64,000 nt of DNA from Pseudomonas sp. R37(2017) (GTDB lineage Bacteria; Pseudomonadota; Gammaproteobacteria; Pseudomonadales; Pseudomonadaceae): NCBI RefSeq assembly GCF_002113375.1, contig NZ_NEHO01000019.1, positions 1-64,000 of the forward strand, given 5' to 3'. A program made the position numbers and the translations under genes. Below, in pieces: positions 40,102-50,473 of the stretch (position 1 is its first letter; each line of letters starts with the position of its first letter). Below the pieces are notes generated by a model. The model was given only the letters and a program-made list of their open reading frames with translations, did no database searches and was not told the origin of the DNA.

Positions 40102-41031
40102 CTATCGCCCCAGCAACCGCGCCAGCCCCACGCGCATCGGTGTCTGCTCGGTGGTAATGAAGCGTTCCAACAGACGCCGGTTGTTCGCCCGGGAATGTCG
40201 AATGTCACCGGAACGCGCCGGGCCATAACTCACCGGCGGCAACTTGCCAACCACGGCTTCGAGCGCTTCGAGCATTTGCTTGAGGGTCGTCGCCTGGTTC
40301 CAGCCCACGTTGACCGCACCGTCCTCGACCCGGGGTTTCTCGATGGCCTGCACCAGCAAGTCGACCAGGTCTTCGACGTAGACGAAATCCCGGGTCTGCT
40401 CGCCATCGCCGAACACGGTGATCGGCAGGCCTTTTTGCGCACGTTCGCTGAAAATGCTGATCACTCCGGAATAAGGCGAGGACGGATCCTGACGCGGCCC
40501 GAAGATGTTGAAGAAGCGGAAAATCACCGGTTCCAGCCCATGCTGGCGACGGTAGAAATCGAAGTAATGCTCGCTGGCCAGTTTGTCCGCCGCATAAGGC
40601 GTCAGCGGTGTCTTGGGCGTGTCCTCATCGATCGACTCGCCCTCGCCATTGTTGCCATAGACCGCCGCACTGGAGGCGAACAGCACGCGCTTGACCCCGG
40701 CCTGACGCATGGCTTCGCAGACGTTCAGCGTGCCGATGAAGTTGCTCTGGTGCGTGCGCACCGGATCATCCACCGAAGCCTGCACCGACGCCACGGCGGC
40801 CAGGTGCGCCACGGCACTGCAACCGGTCATCGCCTGGGCAACCAGCGCCGCATCGGCCACATCGCCGACGATCAGCTCGACACCGGGATTGTCCAGCGGC
40901 AGATTGCTGCGCTTGCCGCTGGACAGGTCATCGAGAATCCGTACCGCATGCCCCTTGGCAAGCAGGGCGTCAGTCAGGTGCGAACCGATGAAACCGGCGC
41001 CACCGGTGATCAGAACAGGACCGTCAACCAT
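40102..41031 (-). CDS. NAD-dependent epimerase/dehydratase (extended SDR)
   Basis: A 309-residue sugar-nucleotide-type SDR with the NAD motif TGGAGFIGSHL, DNA-like VGDVAD strand, catalytic Ser-Ser-Ala-Ala-Val-Tyr...Tyr-x3-Lys (SSAAVYG; PYAADKLASE) and RFFNIFGPRQDPSSPYSGVIS as in UDP-glucose/GlcNAc 4-epimerases. Homologous to PA4068. The substrate cannot be read from sequence. It overlaps the upstream SDR gene by 8 bases, so they act together, presumably on a cell-surface sugar. Confidence 0.9.
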   Translation of the reverse strand: MVDGPVLITGGAGFIGSHLTDALLAKGHAVRILDDLSSGKRSNLPLDNPGVELIVGDVADAALVAQAMTGCSAVAHLAAVASVQASVDDPVRTHQSNFIGTLNVCEAMRQAGVKRVLFASSAAVYGNNGEGESIDEDTPKTPLTPYAADKLASEHYFDFYRRQHGLEPVIFRFFNIFGPRQDPSSPYSGVISIFSERAQKGLPITVFGDGEQTRDFVYVEDLVDLLVQAIEKPRVEDGAVNVGWNQATTLKQMLEALEAVVGKLPPVSYGPARSGDIRHSRANNRRLLERFITTEQTPMRVGLARLLGR

Positions 41032-41908
41032 GGCGATAGAACCTGTCCAGCAGACCGGGTAGCGCCGCACGCCAGGCACGCGGTTTGATCCCGAAGGTAT
41101 GCAGAATTTTTTTGCAGGCCAGGACCGCGTGTTGCGGTTCTTCGGCAGCGTCCGGACGCGCGGCGTGAGCCTGGGCGGTCGGGGCTTCGATAGCCAGCGG
41201 ATGCAGGCTGCGAGCTTCGGTCAGAATCGCCTGCCCCAGCGCCAGCGGCGTGGTCGCCTCATGCCCGGCATAGTGGTAGGTGCCCCACAACGGCGCGGCG
41301 CAATCGAGTTGCTTGAGCACTGAAATGATCACGCGGGCGGCATCGTCGACCGGTGTCGGGTTACCGCGCCGGTCGTCGGCCATCAACAATTCCTCGGGTT
41401 GTTCGGCACGGGCAAGGAAGCGGCCAAGGGCGCCATCCGGGCTGTCGTCCAGCAACCAGCCGAAACGCAGCAGCACGTGTTGCGGGCAGGTGGCACGAAC
41501 GCTTTGCTCGATCCGCCACAACGCCTGACCGCGCAGGCCCAGGGGCACCGGTTCGTCTTTTTCGCTGTAGGCCGTGGCGCGGGAGCCGTCGAACACTCGA
41601 TAGCTGGAAGGTTGCAGCAGGACGATGTTGTGGTGCTGGCACAGCTCCGCCAGACGCTCGATCGCGCGCTCCTGGCCGGCCAGACGCGACTCGCTCACTG
41701 CCTCGGCCTGAAACCAGTCGAAGTAGTAGGCAAGGTTGATCAATGCATCGGGGCGGGTGTCGTCGAGCAACTGTGTCAGGCTCGCGGCATCCCAGCCGTC
41801 TTGCGGCGGGCGGGGGGCGAGGAAGCCGATGTCTTCCTCCGCACCGAGGCGAATCAGCGCCTGCCCAAGGGCATTTCCGCCGCCCAGTAACATAAGGCGC
41901 ATTCGCAT
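41024..41908 (-). CDS. RmlD-like sugar-nucleotide binding SDR
   Basis: A 294-residue protein with an atypical dinucleotide motif LLGGGNALGQAL, then DALINLAYYFDWFQAEAVSE, the SSYRVFDG strand and LLRFGWLLDD. It belongs to the NAD-dependent dTDP-4-dehydrorhamnose reductase-like group, but the usual YxxxK active site is weak (YSEKD at the right place). Homologous to PA4069. ATG at 41908; ATG at 41902 is an alternative. Possibly a binding or structural partner of the epimerase rather than a true reductase. Confidence 0.82.
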   Translation of the reverse strand: MRMRLMLLGGGNALGQALIRLGAEEDIGFLAPRPPQDGWDAASLTQLLDDTRPDALINLAYYFDWFQAEAVSESRLAGQERAIERLAELCQHHNIVLLQPSSYRVFDGSRATAYSEKDEPVPLGLRGQALWRIEQSVRATCPQHVLLRFGWLLDDSPDGALGRFLARAEQPEELLMADDRRGNPTPVDDAARVIISVLKQLDCAAPLWGTYHYAGHEATTPLALGQAILTEARSLHPLAIEAPTAQAHAARPDAAEEPQHAVLACKKILHTFGIKPRAWRAALPGLLDRFYRHG

Positions 41909-42066
41909 AGAGTCAGCAGGCCCAGTCTGATTGGAAGATGGCTTTATCGACACCGCGCCCAGGCGATGTCGTTGGTAATTGCCGGAATCGTTGCATTTTG
42001 CGGGTTTAGTGCGCAACCGTCACCCGTAAAGTGTAGATGCTCGGCTTTTGCGGTGCTGCTACTGGC

Positions 42067-42147
42067 CTCTTCGCGGGCAAGCCCGCTCCCACAGTGATCT
42101 GTGTCGTGCACAAATCCCCCTGTGGGAGCGAGCCTGCTCGCGAAGAG
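42067..42147. repeat. REP inverted pair
   Basis: Almost perfect 28-base arms (42067-42094 and 42120-42147), CTCTTCGCGGGCAAGC... and ...GCCTGCTCGCGAAGAG, between the SDR gene and lhr. Confidence 0.9.
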
Positions 42148-42216
42148 GCCCTGAAGACCAACGAAGGTCTTGAGCGGTACTTGCATCTTGCGCCCCCCAC
42201 CCGCATAACTTGCTGC

Positions 42217-45200
42217 ATGAACCTGCCCATCCCCGCAGACAGTGCCCTGAGCGGCTTTCACCCCGCCGTCAGCGCCTGGTTCAACCACACGTTCGCAGCG
42301 GTCACCGCCGCCCAGGCCCGGGCGTGGCCGTTGATTCGCCAGCGCCGTTCGACCCTGGTCGCCGCACCCACCGGCTCCGGCAAGACCCTCACCGCCTTTC
42401 TTGCCGTCATCGACGACCTGGTGCACCGCGGCCTGGAAAGCCCCGAAGGCTTGCCCGACGCAACCCTGGTGGTCTACGTCTCGCCCCTCAAGGCGCTGTC
42501 CAACGACATCCGGATCAACCTGCAAAACCCGTTGGCGGGCATTACCGAGCAATTGCGCGCGATGGGCCTGCCCGAACTGCAGATCAGCACCGCCGTGCGC
42601 ACCGGAGACACACCGCAAAAAGACCGTTCGGCGATGCGCAAGACTGCACCGCACATTCTGGTGACCACGCCGGAATCCCTCTATGTATTGCTCGGATCCG
42701 ATTCCGGCCGGCAAATGCTCGGCACGACACAAACGGTGATCATCGACGAGATCCACGCCATGGCCGCCAGTAAACGCGGCAGCCATCTGGCACTGAGCCT
42801 TGAACGCCTGCAAGCACTCTGCCCGGAGCCACTGCTGCGCATCGGTCTGTCGGCCACGCAAAAACCTGTCGAAGCCGTCTCGCGTTTTCTGGTGGGTCGC
42901 GATCGCCCGTGCGAGATCGTCGATATCGGCCACGCCCGTCCTCGCGATCTGGACATCGAAGTGCCGCCCGTGCCGCTATCGGCGGTGATGGCCAACGATG
43001 TCTGGGAGCTGGTCTACGACCGCCTTGCCACCCTCGCCCGGGAACACCGGACCACGCTGATTTTCGTCAACACCCGGCGCCTGGCCGAACGCCTGAGCCG
43101 TCACCTGAGCGAACGCCTGGGCAAGGACGCCGTGGCGGCCCACCACGGCAGCCTGGCCAAGGAGTCTCGCCTGGATGCCGAGCAGCGACTCAAGCGCGGC
43201 GACCTGCAAGTGCTGATCGCCACGGCATCGCTGGAGCTGGGGATCGACATCGGCGACGTCGACCTGGTGTGCCAGATCGCCTCGCCACGTTCCATTGCCG
43301 GTTTTCTGCAACGGGTCGGCCGTTCCGGACACCAGATCGGCGGCACGCCCAAGGGCCGTCTCTTCGCCACCACCCGCGACGACCTGATCGAATGTGCCGC
43401 GCTGCTCGATTGCGTGCGCCGGGGTGAACTCGATACCTTGTTGATCCCGCAAGCGCCGCTGGACGTGCTGGCGCAACAGATCATCGCCGAAGTCAGTTGC
43501 CAGGAATGGCCGGAGCAAGCGCTGCTGCAGATGCTGCGCCGCGCCGCGCCCTACGCCGCACTCGACGACAAACACTACCAGGCGCTGTTGTACATGCTCG
43601 CCGAGGGTTACAACGGGCGTCAGGGCCTGCGCAGCGCCTACCTGCATCGCGACGCCGTGAGCCGCACCCTGCGCGGTCGCCGGGGCGCGAAACTGACGGC
43701 GGTGACCAGTGGCGGGACCATTCCGGACAACGCCGACTACAGCGTGCTGCTGGAGCCTCAAGGGCTGAACATCGGCAGCGTCAACGAAGACTTTGCAGTG
43801 GAAAGTATCGCCGGGGATGTCTTCCAACTGGGCAATACGTCCTATCGAATCCTGCGCGTGGAAACCGGCAAGGTGCGGGTCGAGGATGCCCAGGGCCAAC
43901 CGCCGACCATTCCGTTCTGGCTCGGGGAAGCGCCGGGGCGCAGTACCGAATTGTCCTCGGCGGTGGCACGCTTGCAGGCACAACTCGACGACCTGCTGGG
44001 GCGCTCGCCTGGCAATTTGCAGCCCGCTGTCGACTGGCTGACCGATACCCTGGGCCTGAACTTCGCCAGCGCCGAACAACTGGTGGACTATCTGGCCCGT
44101 GCGCGACAAACGCTGGGTGCCCTGCCCTCTCAGGACACGCTGCTGATGGAGCGATTTTTCGACGAGTCCGGCGGCACGCAACTGGTCATCCACACACCGT
44201 TCGGCAGCCGCATCAACCGCGCCTGGGGCCTGGCCCTGCGCAAGCGTTTCTGCCGAACTTTCAACTTCGAATTGCAGGCCGCCGCCAGCGAAGACGCCAT
44301 CGTGCTGTCGCTGTCCACCAGTCACAGCTTTGAACTGGACGACGTCTGGCGCTACCTGCACAGCAACAACGCCGAACACATTCTGATCCAGGCCGTGCTC
44401 GACGCGCCGCTGTTCGGCGTGCGCTGGCGCTGGAATGCCGGCGTAGCCCTGGCCCTGCCGCGCTACAGTGGCGGGCGCAAAGTCCCGCCGCAGATCCAGC
44501 GAATGAAAAGCGAGGACCTGATCGCCAGCGTGTTTCCCGATCAGATCGCCTGCGTGGAAAACCTCGCCGGTGAACGGGAGATTCCCGACCATCCGCTGGT
44601 GGAACAAACCCTCGACGATTGCCTGCACGAAGCCATGGACACTGAAGGCTGGCTGGCCCTGTTGCGGCGCATGGAACGCGGCGACATTCGCCTGATCAGC
44701 CGCGACTTGCCGGCGCCTTCGCCGCTGGCGGCGGAGATTCTCAGCGCCCGCCCCTATACCTTTCTCGACGATGCCCCCCTGGAAGAACGCCGCACCCAGG
44801 CCGTGCTCAATCGGCGCTGGAGCGACCCGCAATCCACCGACGATCTCGGTGCACTGGACGCCGAGGCGATTGCCGCCGTGCGCGACGAAGCCTGGCCGAC
44901 GCCCTCCGGGGTCGATGAAATGCACGAAGCCTTGATGAGCCTGGCGTGCATTACCGATACCGAGGCTGACGCCAATGCGCAGTGGCCTGATTGGCTCGAC
45001 ACCCTGGTCGACAGCGGGCGCGCGAGTCGTTTGCAGATCAACGCCGGGCAATCGTTGTGGCTGGCGCTGGAGCGCCTGACCTGCCTGCGGGCGATTTATC
45101 CACAGGCTGAACTGACGCCGCCCCTGCAAGCGCTACCGGACTTCGATGAAGTCTGGGAGGCCGACGAAGCCGTCCTCGAACTGATCCGCGCGCGGCTCAG

Positions 45201-46533
45201 CGCCTTCGGACCGCTTGCGATCGATCATATTGCCGAACCACTCGGCTTGCCCGCTGCCCGGGTTAATCAGGCACTGGCGCAACTGGAGCGCGAAGGCTAC
45301 GTGCTGCGTGGCCGCTTCACCCCGGGCACCACTGCGGAACAATGGTGCGAGCGGCATTTGCTGGCACGGATTCACCGCTACACGGTCAAGCGCCTGCGTC
45401 GGGAAATCGAACCGGTGGCACTGCAGGACTTCATGCGGTTCCTGTTCGATTGGCAGCATGTTTCGAGCGCAAGCCAGGGCCAGGGGGCGGCGGTACTGCC
45501 AATTGTCGTCGCGCAATTCGAAGGCTACCCCGCCGCTGCTTCGGCCTGGGACAGCGACATCCTGCCGGCGCGGATCAAGGACTACTCGGCGACCTGGCTG
45601 GATGAGTTGTGTCGCAGCGGCAGACTCGTGTGGACACGCCTGACTGCGCACAACAAAAGCGCCAGCACCGCGTTGCGCAGCACACCGATCGTGTTGCTGC
45701 CACGCAACCGGGTCGGCCTCTGGAGCGGCTTGACCGAACAGACGTCGATCGGCGAACTGTCAGCGAAAACGCAAAAGGTCCACGCCGCCCTCAGCCAGCA
45801 TGGCGCGCTGTTTTTCGATGAGCTTATCCATGAGGCCCACCTGTTGCGTTCGGAACTGGAGATCGCCCTGCAGGAACTGGTGGGCGCAGGGCTGGTGAAT
45901 GCCGACAGCTTTGCCGGATTGCGCGCATTGATCACCCCGGCCAGCAAACGCCAGCCGCGCAACCCTCGGCGCGGGCGCGGGGCATTTATCGGAGGCATGG
46001 ATGACGCCGGGCGCTGGGCCTTGTTGCGACGCGCGCCGACCGTGCCGGTGGTCGAAAACCAGCGTCCCGCAGTGACACCGGCCGACACCCTGGAACATAT
46101 CGCCATGACCTTGCTGCGCCGCTACGGCGTGGTGTTCTGGCGCCTGCTTGAGCGTGAGGCGGACTGGTTGCCGGGCTGGCGCGAACTGCTGCGTACTTTC
46201 CATCGCCTGGAGGCCCGGGGCGAGATTCGCGGCGGACGGTTTGTCAGTGGCCTGGCGGGGGAACAATTCGCCCTGCCCGAGGCGATTCCATTGCTGCGCG
46301 AGGTCCGGCGTCGACCCCATGACGGCAGCCTGGTCGCGGTGTGCGGGGTCGATCCGCTGAACCTCGCCGGCACGCTATTGCCCGGCGCGAAAGTCCCGGC
46401 GCTGACGAGCAATCGGTTGGTGTATCGCGATGGTTTGCCGGTTGCTGCCGAGATTGCTGGGAAGCAGCAGTTCTGGGTTGAGCTGGATCAGCAGTTGGGG
46501 GTCGAGGTGCGGAGCAAGCTTATCCGGCATTAA
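42217..46533 (+). CDS. lhr: Lhr family ATP-dependent helicase
   Basis: A 1438-residue superfamily 2 helicase, 3'-to-5', acting in DNA repair. Walker A APTGSGKT (about residue 50), DEIH box (about 180), motif III SAT, motif VI QRVGRSGH. After the two RecA domains come a winged helix and the Lhr-core domain (FGSRINRAWGLALRKRFC), then a long C-terminal part (about 900-1438) with HTH arrays, ARIHRYTVKRLRREIEPVA... , seen in long-type bacterial Lhr, whose C-terminus has been reported to carry DNA-glycosylase activity. The ATG at 42217 starts MNLPIPAD; the longer frame runs through REP sequence. Slightly shorter than E. coli Lhr (1538). Confidence 0.93.
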   Translation: MNLPIPADSALSGFHPAVSAWFNHTFAAVTAAQARAWPLIRQRRSTLVAAPTGSGKTLTAFLAVIDDLVHRGLESPEGLPDATLVVYVSPLKALSNDIRINLQNPLAGITEQLRAMGLPELQISTAVRTGDTPQKDRSAMRKTAPHILVTTPESLYVLLGSDSGRQMLGTTQTVIIDEIHAMAASKRGSHLALSLERLQALCPEPLLRIGLSATQKPVEAVSRFLVGRDRPCEIVDIGHARPRDLDIEVPPVPLSAVMANDVWELVYDRLATLAREHRTTLIFVNTRRLAERLSRHLSERLGKDAVAAHHGSLAKESRLDAEQRLKRGDLQVLIATASLELGIDIGDVDLVCQIASPRSIAGFLQRVGRSGHQIGGTPKGRLFATTRDDLIECAALLDCVRRGELDTLLIPQAPLDVLAQQIIAEVSCQEWPEQALLQMLRRAAPYAALDDKHYQALLYMLAEGYNGRQGLRSAYLHRDAVSRTLRGRRGAKLTAVTSGGTIPDNADYSVLLEPQGLNIGSVNEDFAVESIAGDVFQLGNTSYRILRVETGKVRVEDAQGQPPTIPFWLGEAPGRSTELSSAVARLQAQLDDLLGRSPGNLQPAVDWLTDTLGLNFASAEQLVDYLARARQTLGALPSQDTLLMERFFDESGGTQLVIHTPFGSRINRAWGLALRKRFCRTFNFELQAAASEDAIVLSLSTSHSFELDDVWRYLHSNNAEHILIQAVLDAPLFGVRWRWNAGVALALPRYSGGRKVPPQIQRMKSEDLIASVFPDQIACVENLAGEREIPDHPLVEQTLDDCLHEAMDTEGWLALLRRMERGDIRLISRDLPAPSPLAAEILSARPYTFLDDAPLEERRTQAVLNRRWSDPQSTDDLGALDAEAIAAVRDEAWPTPSGVDEMHEALMSLACITDTEADANAQWPDWLDTLVDSGRASRLQINAGQSLWLALERLTCLRAIYPQAELTPPLQALPDFDEVWEADEAVLELIRARLSAFGPLAIDHIAEPLGLPAARVNQALAQLEREGYVLRGRFTPGTTAEQWCERHLLARIHRYTVKRLRREIEPVALQDFMRFLFDWQHVSSASQGQGAAVLPIVVAQFEGYPAAASAWDSDILPARIKDYSATWLDELCRSGRLVWTRLTAHNKSASTALRSTPIVLLPRNRVGLWSGLTEQTSIGELSAKTQKVHAALSQHGALFFDELIHEAHLLRSELEIALQELVGAGLVNADSFAGLRALITPASKRQPRNPRRGRGAFIGGMDDAGRWALLRRAPTVPVVENQRPAVTPADTLEHIAMTLLRRYGVVFWRLLEREADWLPGWRELLRTFHRLEARGEIRGGRFVSGLAGEQFALPEAIPLLREVRRRPHDGSLVAVCGVDPLNLAGTLLPGAKVPALTSNRLVYRDGLPVAAEIAGKQQFWVELDQQLGVEVRSKLIRH

Positions 46534-46550
46534 TGTCTTCTGGACCGGCC

Positions 46551-46648
46551 CCATCGCGAGCAAGCTCGCTCCCACAGGGTTTTGTGTTGGAACACCAATA
46601 CGCGTCCGGACACAGATCCAATGTGGGAGCGAGCTTGCTCGCGATGGC
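46551..46648. repeat. REP inverted pair
   Basis: Opposed copies at 46551-46577 and 46622-46648 (CCATCGCGAGCAAGC... / ...GCTTGCTCGCGATGG). It lies between the convergent lhr and mechanosensitive channel genes. Confidence 0.9.
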
Positions 46649-46686
46649 GCCAGACCAGCCACTGAAAACCTCAAGTAAAAAACTGA

Positions 46687-48810
46687 TTATTGAGACCGCG
46701 GCCGATCCGGCATCAGCACCGCCGCGTGCTCTGGCTCAACTTCGGGTGGCGCGTCGACAGGATGCCTCGGCACCAGCGCCTGCTGTGGATAAGTCTGCGC
46801 GAAATGCACCCACGGGCAGTTATCCACAAGCTTTTTCAAACGCTGGTTGAAGGCCCGGCTCACCGCATATTGGCCACCGGACACCGTACGGAACTGTGCG
46901 GTCAGCACCACACCGTTGAGGTCCATCCTGTCGACGCCGAACACATCCAGCGGCCCTTGCAGGTTGTAGCGCAGGAACGGGTCGCTGCTGATGGAATGCC
47001 CGGCCTCGCGAATCAGTTCGATGGCCTTGTCGACATCGGTGTCGTAGGTGAATTGCACCGAGAAAAACGCATAGGCGAATTGCCGCGATTGGTTGGTCAC
47101 GGCCTTGATCTGCCCAAACGGCACCGAGTGCACGAAGCCCTTGCCATCGCGCAGGCGCAAGGTGCGGATGGTCAGGCCTTCGACCGTACCGGCATGCCCA
47201 GAATCAAGCACCACCCAGTCGCCGATGGACAGGGTGTCTTCGATAATGATGAACAGCCCGGTAATCACGTCCTGCACCAGTTGCTGGGAACCGAAACCGA
47301 TGGCCAGGCCGATGACCCCGGCACCGGCCAGGAACGGCGCGACGTTGATGCCCAGGTTGGCCATGGTGGTGATCGCGCAAATCACCACCAGGATGATTTT
47401 GATCGCGTTGCGCAGCAGCGGCAGGATGGTTTTCACCCGCGTGCTCGGTTGGCGCGCCGAGCGCTTGTTGGTCGGTGGTTTCAAGGCCTCCTGTATCGCC
47501 GTGTCGAGCAACACCCAGACCATCCAGGTCACCAGCAGGATCAGGCCGATGTGGCTCAGGGAATCACTGATCGCCCGGCCCACGGCGTTGCTCACCGCGA
47601 ATTCGAACAGCGACACGCCCCAGATCCGCCCGAGAATATCGATGAACACGATGGCCATGCCGATACGCAGCAAGGCATGGGACAGATTGAGAAAGCGCTC
47701 CTTGTAGGCGCTGCTGTGGCGCAGTTCCGCTTCGCTGCGAGCCTTGAACAAATGGTGCAGCGTGGTACTGAGGAACACCGTGGCAATCAGCAACACCGTG
47801 GTGAACAAGGCGCTGCGCAGCACTCTTTGGTTGTCTGCCTCGGCACCGATCAGATTGATGATCGAGACCAGCACCATCATCAGAATCGGCCAATACCAGA
47901 GCCCGGAAAATATCCGCAGGGTTTCACGCAGCGCCGGCTGCCCGAGACGCTGGGCCAGCGGCAGGATACGGATCACATGGGCGACCGGGCGGCGCATGCG
48001 GATCACCAGCAAGCCGAAGGAAATCGATGCTGCCAACCCGGTGAACACGGCGATGCTGCTGGTGAGATTGTTGCCCAGTTGATGGGCGATCTGCGGGCTG
48101 GTCAGGGCATCGCTCAAGGCCACCAGAAAGCCGATGACGAACAAAGGGCGGGGGCTCTTCTCGCGGATGATCTGCACCGCCCGCCGCTTGTGACCGGCAT
48201 TGAACGCCACCACCAGCGACAGTACCAATGACACGGAAAATATCCCCGCGCTGGCGGCATAAGCCAGGCACAGCGCCAGCGCCCGCCCCGCCGATATCGG
48301 CAAAAACAGGCTGGCATAGATGGTCAACGGCAGACTGACCACCGCCGGTAGGGTGTAGGGCAACAGGTAACCGAGCAACGCCTGGCCCCGTTCACGACTG
48401 AGCAGCAGACGGTGCTCGCACAGGCGCTTGGCGGCCATCCGCCCAAGCAGCCAAAGACAGGCAAACACAGCCGCCCATACGCAGGTCAGCAACAGGAAAT
48501 CGCGCGCGACGCTCCAGGGCGAAAGGGCCGATGGCCGATTGACCAACTGATCCACCTCATCGGCCGCGCGGTCGGCACGCAGGCGCCAGGCGTCGACGAG
48601 ATTTTCGTTGAGATCGAGTTTGGTCTGGACCTCGTCGATGCTTGAACTGATAGCCCCCAGTAATCCGCCTTGCACCAGCGGTTCGGGGTGGGCCGGCGGC
48701 GTCGCGGCAGTCGCGGTGGCCGGCAGCCCCGGTATCGCGGCGGCCTCCAGTTGTTCGCTGCCCACAAGCAGCAACGCTCCGAGCAGTATCGCGGTCTTGA
48801 GCCTGATCAA
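46687..48810 (-). CDS. MscS-family mechanosensitive ion channel (YbiO-like)
   Basis: A protein of about 707 residues: signal-like N-terminus (LKTAILLGALLLVGSEQLEAA), a periplasmic helical region (about 50-110), eight or more membrane segments and the MscS core near residues 500-660: AGAGVIGLAIGFGSQQLVQDVI pore helix, then DWVVLDSGHAGTVEGLTIRT beta domain. It opens on hypo-osmotic shock. Start: a TTG at 48810 preceded by AAAGGAG at a good distance; an upstream GTG at 48819 or the much longer open frame are less likely. The C-terminal 40 residues are proline/acid rich. Confidence 0.85.
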   Translation of the reverse strand: MIRLKTAILLGALLLVGSEQLEAAAIPGLPATATAATPPAHPEPLVQGGLLGAISSSIDEVQTKLDLNENLVDAWRLRADRAADEVDQLVNRPSALSPWSVARDFLLLTCVWAAVFACLWLLGRMAAKRLCEHRLLLSRERGQALLGYLLPYTLPAVVSLPLTIYASLFLPISAGRALALCLAYAASAGIFSVSLVLSLVVAFNAGHKRRAVQIIREKSPRPLFVIGFLVALSDALTSPQIAHQLGNNLTSSIAVFTGLAASISFGLLVIRMRRPVAHVIRILPLAQRLGQPALRETLRIFSGLWYWPILMMVLVSIINLIGAEADNQRVLRSALFTTVLLIATVFLSTTLHHLFKARSEAELRHSSAYKERFLNLSHALLRIGMAIVFIDILGRIWGVSLFEFAVSNAVGRAISDSLSHIGLILLVTWMVWVLLDTAIQEALKPPTNKRSARQPSTRVKTILPLLRNAIKIILVVICAITTMANLGINVAPFLAGAGVIGLAIGFGSQQLVQDVITGLFIIIEDTLSIGDWVVLDSGHAGTVEGLTIRTLRLRDGKGFVHSVPFGQIKAVTNQSRQFAYAFFSVQFTYDTDVDKAIELIREAGHSISSDPFLRYNLQGPLDVFGVDRMDLNGVVLTAQFRTVSGGQYAVSRAFNQRLKKLVDNCPWVHFAQTYPQQALVPRHPVDAPPEVEPEHAAVLMPDRPRSQ

Positions 48811-48907
48811 AGCACCCACTCCTTTGGCTGTGTCGGTAAGGAACTGATCGAGAAATGCCGGACAAGTTCGGTTACTGCCAGCGGATAGCAGGACAGTGAC
48901 GCCTCGT

Positions 48908-49038
48908 GTGGCGAGGGGGCTTGCCCCCGTTCGGCTGTGAAGCAGTCGTAAACCCATTGCATGCGTTGTATCAGATGAATTCGAACGGTGGGTTTTAGGG
49001 GCGCTTCGCACCCCAATGGGGGCAAGCCCCCTCGCCAC
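48908..49038. repeat. Second-family REP inverted pair (GTGGCGAGGGGGCTTGCCCCC)
   Basis: GTGGCGAGGGGGCTTGCCCCCGTTCGG at 48908 onward and the reverse complement at 49014-49038, with an inner AGGGGCGCTTCGCACCCC hairpin at about 48997-49014. This is a different REP class from the others in the window. It fills most of the 354-base gap between the divergent channel and MFS genes; no gene is seen there. Confidence 0.85.
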
Positions 49039-49164
49039 AAGTATGCACCCGCGCTCGCGATCTTTGCGCCCAAGACAAATATCAAATGTCCATCCCTGTA
49101 TTTTTCTGAACGAGCCGAATCCCGACACTGCGCTCCATCACATCATTGCACCGGAGTTGCAGCC

Positions 49165-50376
49165 ATGCCCATTGCCTTGCTCGCGCTGACCCTCAGCGCC
49201 TTTGCCATCGGGACGACCGAGTTCGTCATCGTTGGCCTGTTACCCACCATTGGCGCCGACCTGGGCGTCAGCCTGCCATCCGCCGGCCTGCTGGTCAGCC
49301 TGTATGCCCTTGGCGTCGCCGTCGGCGCCCCGGTGTTGACCGCCCTGACCGGCAAGGTCCCGCGCAAATTGCTGCTGTTGTCGCTGATGGTGCTGTTCAC
49401 CCTCGGCAACCTGCTGGCGTGGCAAGCGCCGGGCTACGAGTCGTTGATCCTCGCACGAATCGTCACCGGCCTGGCCCATGGGGTGTTTTTCTCGATCGGT
49501 TCGACCATCGCCACCAGTCTAGTGCCGAAGGAAAAAGCCGCCAGCGCGATTGCCATCATGTTCACCGGGCTGACCGTGGCACTGGTCACCGGCGTGCCGC
49601 TGGGGACATTCATCGGCCAGCATTTCGGCTGGCGTGAAACCTTCCTCGCCGTTTCGGCACTGGGTGTCATTGCCTTCATCGGCAGCCTGCTCTATGTGCC
49701 GAACACTATCGCCCACAGCAAACCTGCGTCGTTGCTGCAGCAATTGCAGGTGCTCAAACAACCGCGCCTGTTGCTGGTGTATGCCATGACGGCCGTCGGC
49801 TACGGCGGCTCGTTCATTGCCTTTACCTTTCTCGCACCGATTCTTCAGGACCTCTCCGGCTTTAGCGCCAGCACCGTCAGCCTGGTGTTGCTGGTGTATG
49901 GCATCTCCGTGGCCGTCGGCAATATCTGGGGCGGCAAACTGGCGGACAAACGCGGCCCGATCAACGCCTTGAAAATCATCTTTGCCCTGCTCGCCGCCGT
50001 GTTGTTCGTGCTGACCTTCACGGCCGCCAACCCTTGGCTCGCGCTGGCCACCGTGCTGGTATGGGGCGCCGTGGCCTTCGGCAATGTGCCGGGGCTGCAA
50101 GTGTACGTGGTGCGCCAGGCGGAGCATCACACGCCGCAGGCCGTGGATGTGGCATCCGGCCTGAACATCGCGGCGTTCAACCTCGGCATTGCCGGTGGCG
50201 CGTGGGGCGGTGGCCTGATCGTCGCGCACATGGGCTTGATTCACACCGCATGGATAGGCGGCCTGGTGGTCCTGGTGGCGCTGGCGTTGACCGCGTGGAG
50301 TGGTCGCCTGGATCGACTCGGCCCGGTCTATGCCGAACCGGTTGATGGTCCTGCCCGCGTTATCACCGGCCATTGA
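49165..50376 (+). CDS. MFS drug/sugar exporter (DHA1 family, YdhP/AraJ-like)
   Basis: A 403-residue transporter with 12 membrane helices. The N-terminus FAIGTTEFVIVGLLPTIGADLGVS and the loop GKVPRKLLLL are the hallmark of the DHA1 arabinose-efflux-like group. GLAHGVFFSIGST and GVPLGTFIGQHFGWR are also typical. Substrate unknown. The ATG at 49165 has GGAG 8 bases upstream; the longer open frame runs through the REP pair. Confidence 0.88.
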   Translation: MPIALLALTLSAFAIGTTEFVIVGLLPTIGADLGVSLPSAGLLVSLYALGVAVGAPVLTALTGKVPRKLLLLSLMVLFTLGNLLAWQAPGYESLILARIVTGLAHGVFFSIGSTIATSLVPKEKAASAIAIMFTGLTVALVTGVPLGTFIGQHFGWRETFLAVSALGVIAFIGSLLYVPNTIAHSKPASLLQQLQVLKQPRLLLVYAMTAVGYGGSFIAFTFLAPILQDLSGFSASTVSLVLLVYGISVAVGNIWGGKLADKRGPINALKIIFALLAAVLFVLTFTAANPWLALATVLVWGAVAFGNVPGLQVYVVRQAEHHTPQAVDVASGLNIAAFNLGIAGGAWGGGLIVAHMGLIHTAWIGGLVVLVALALTAWSGRLDRLGPVYAEPVDGPARVITGH

Positions 50377-50381
50377 TAAAC

Positions 50382-50473
50382 CCTGTGGGAGCGACTGTGC
50401 GGCAATCCGACTTGCGCGCGATGCAGGCGGAGTGACTGATAAACCGCTATCGCGAGCAGGCTCGCTCCTACAG
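50382..50473. repeat. REP inverted pair, one arm degenerate
   Basis: CCTGTGGGAGCGACTG... (50382-) is diverged after the first 14 bases, while the right copy CTATCGCGAGCAGGCTCGCTCCTACAG (50447-50473) is intact. The remaining ~100 bases to the next gene hold nothing recognisable. Confidence 0.8.

Noticed and set aside
42976..45129. 717-codon minus-strand open frame
   Set aside because: Antisense shadow of lhr with the same biased composition.
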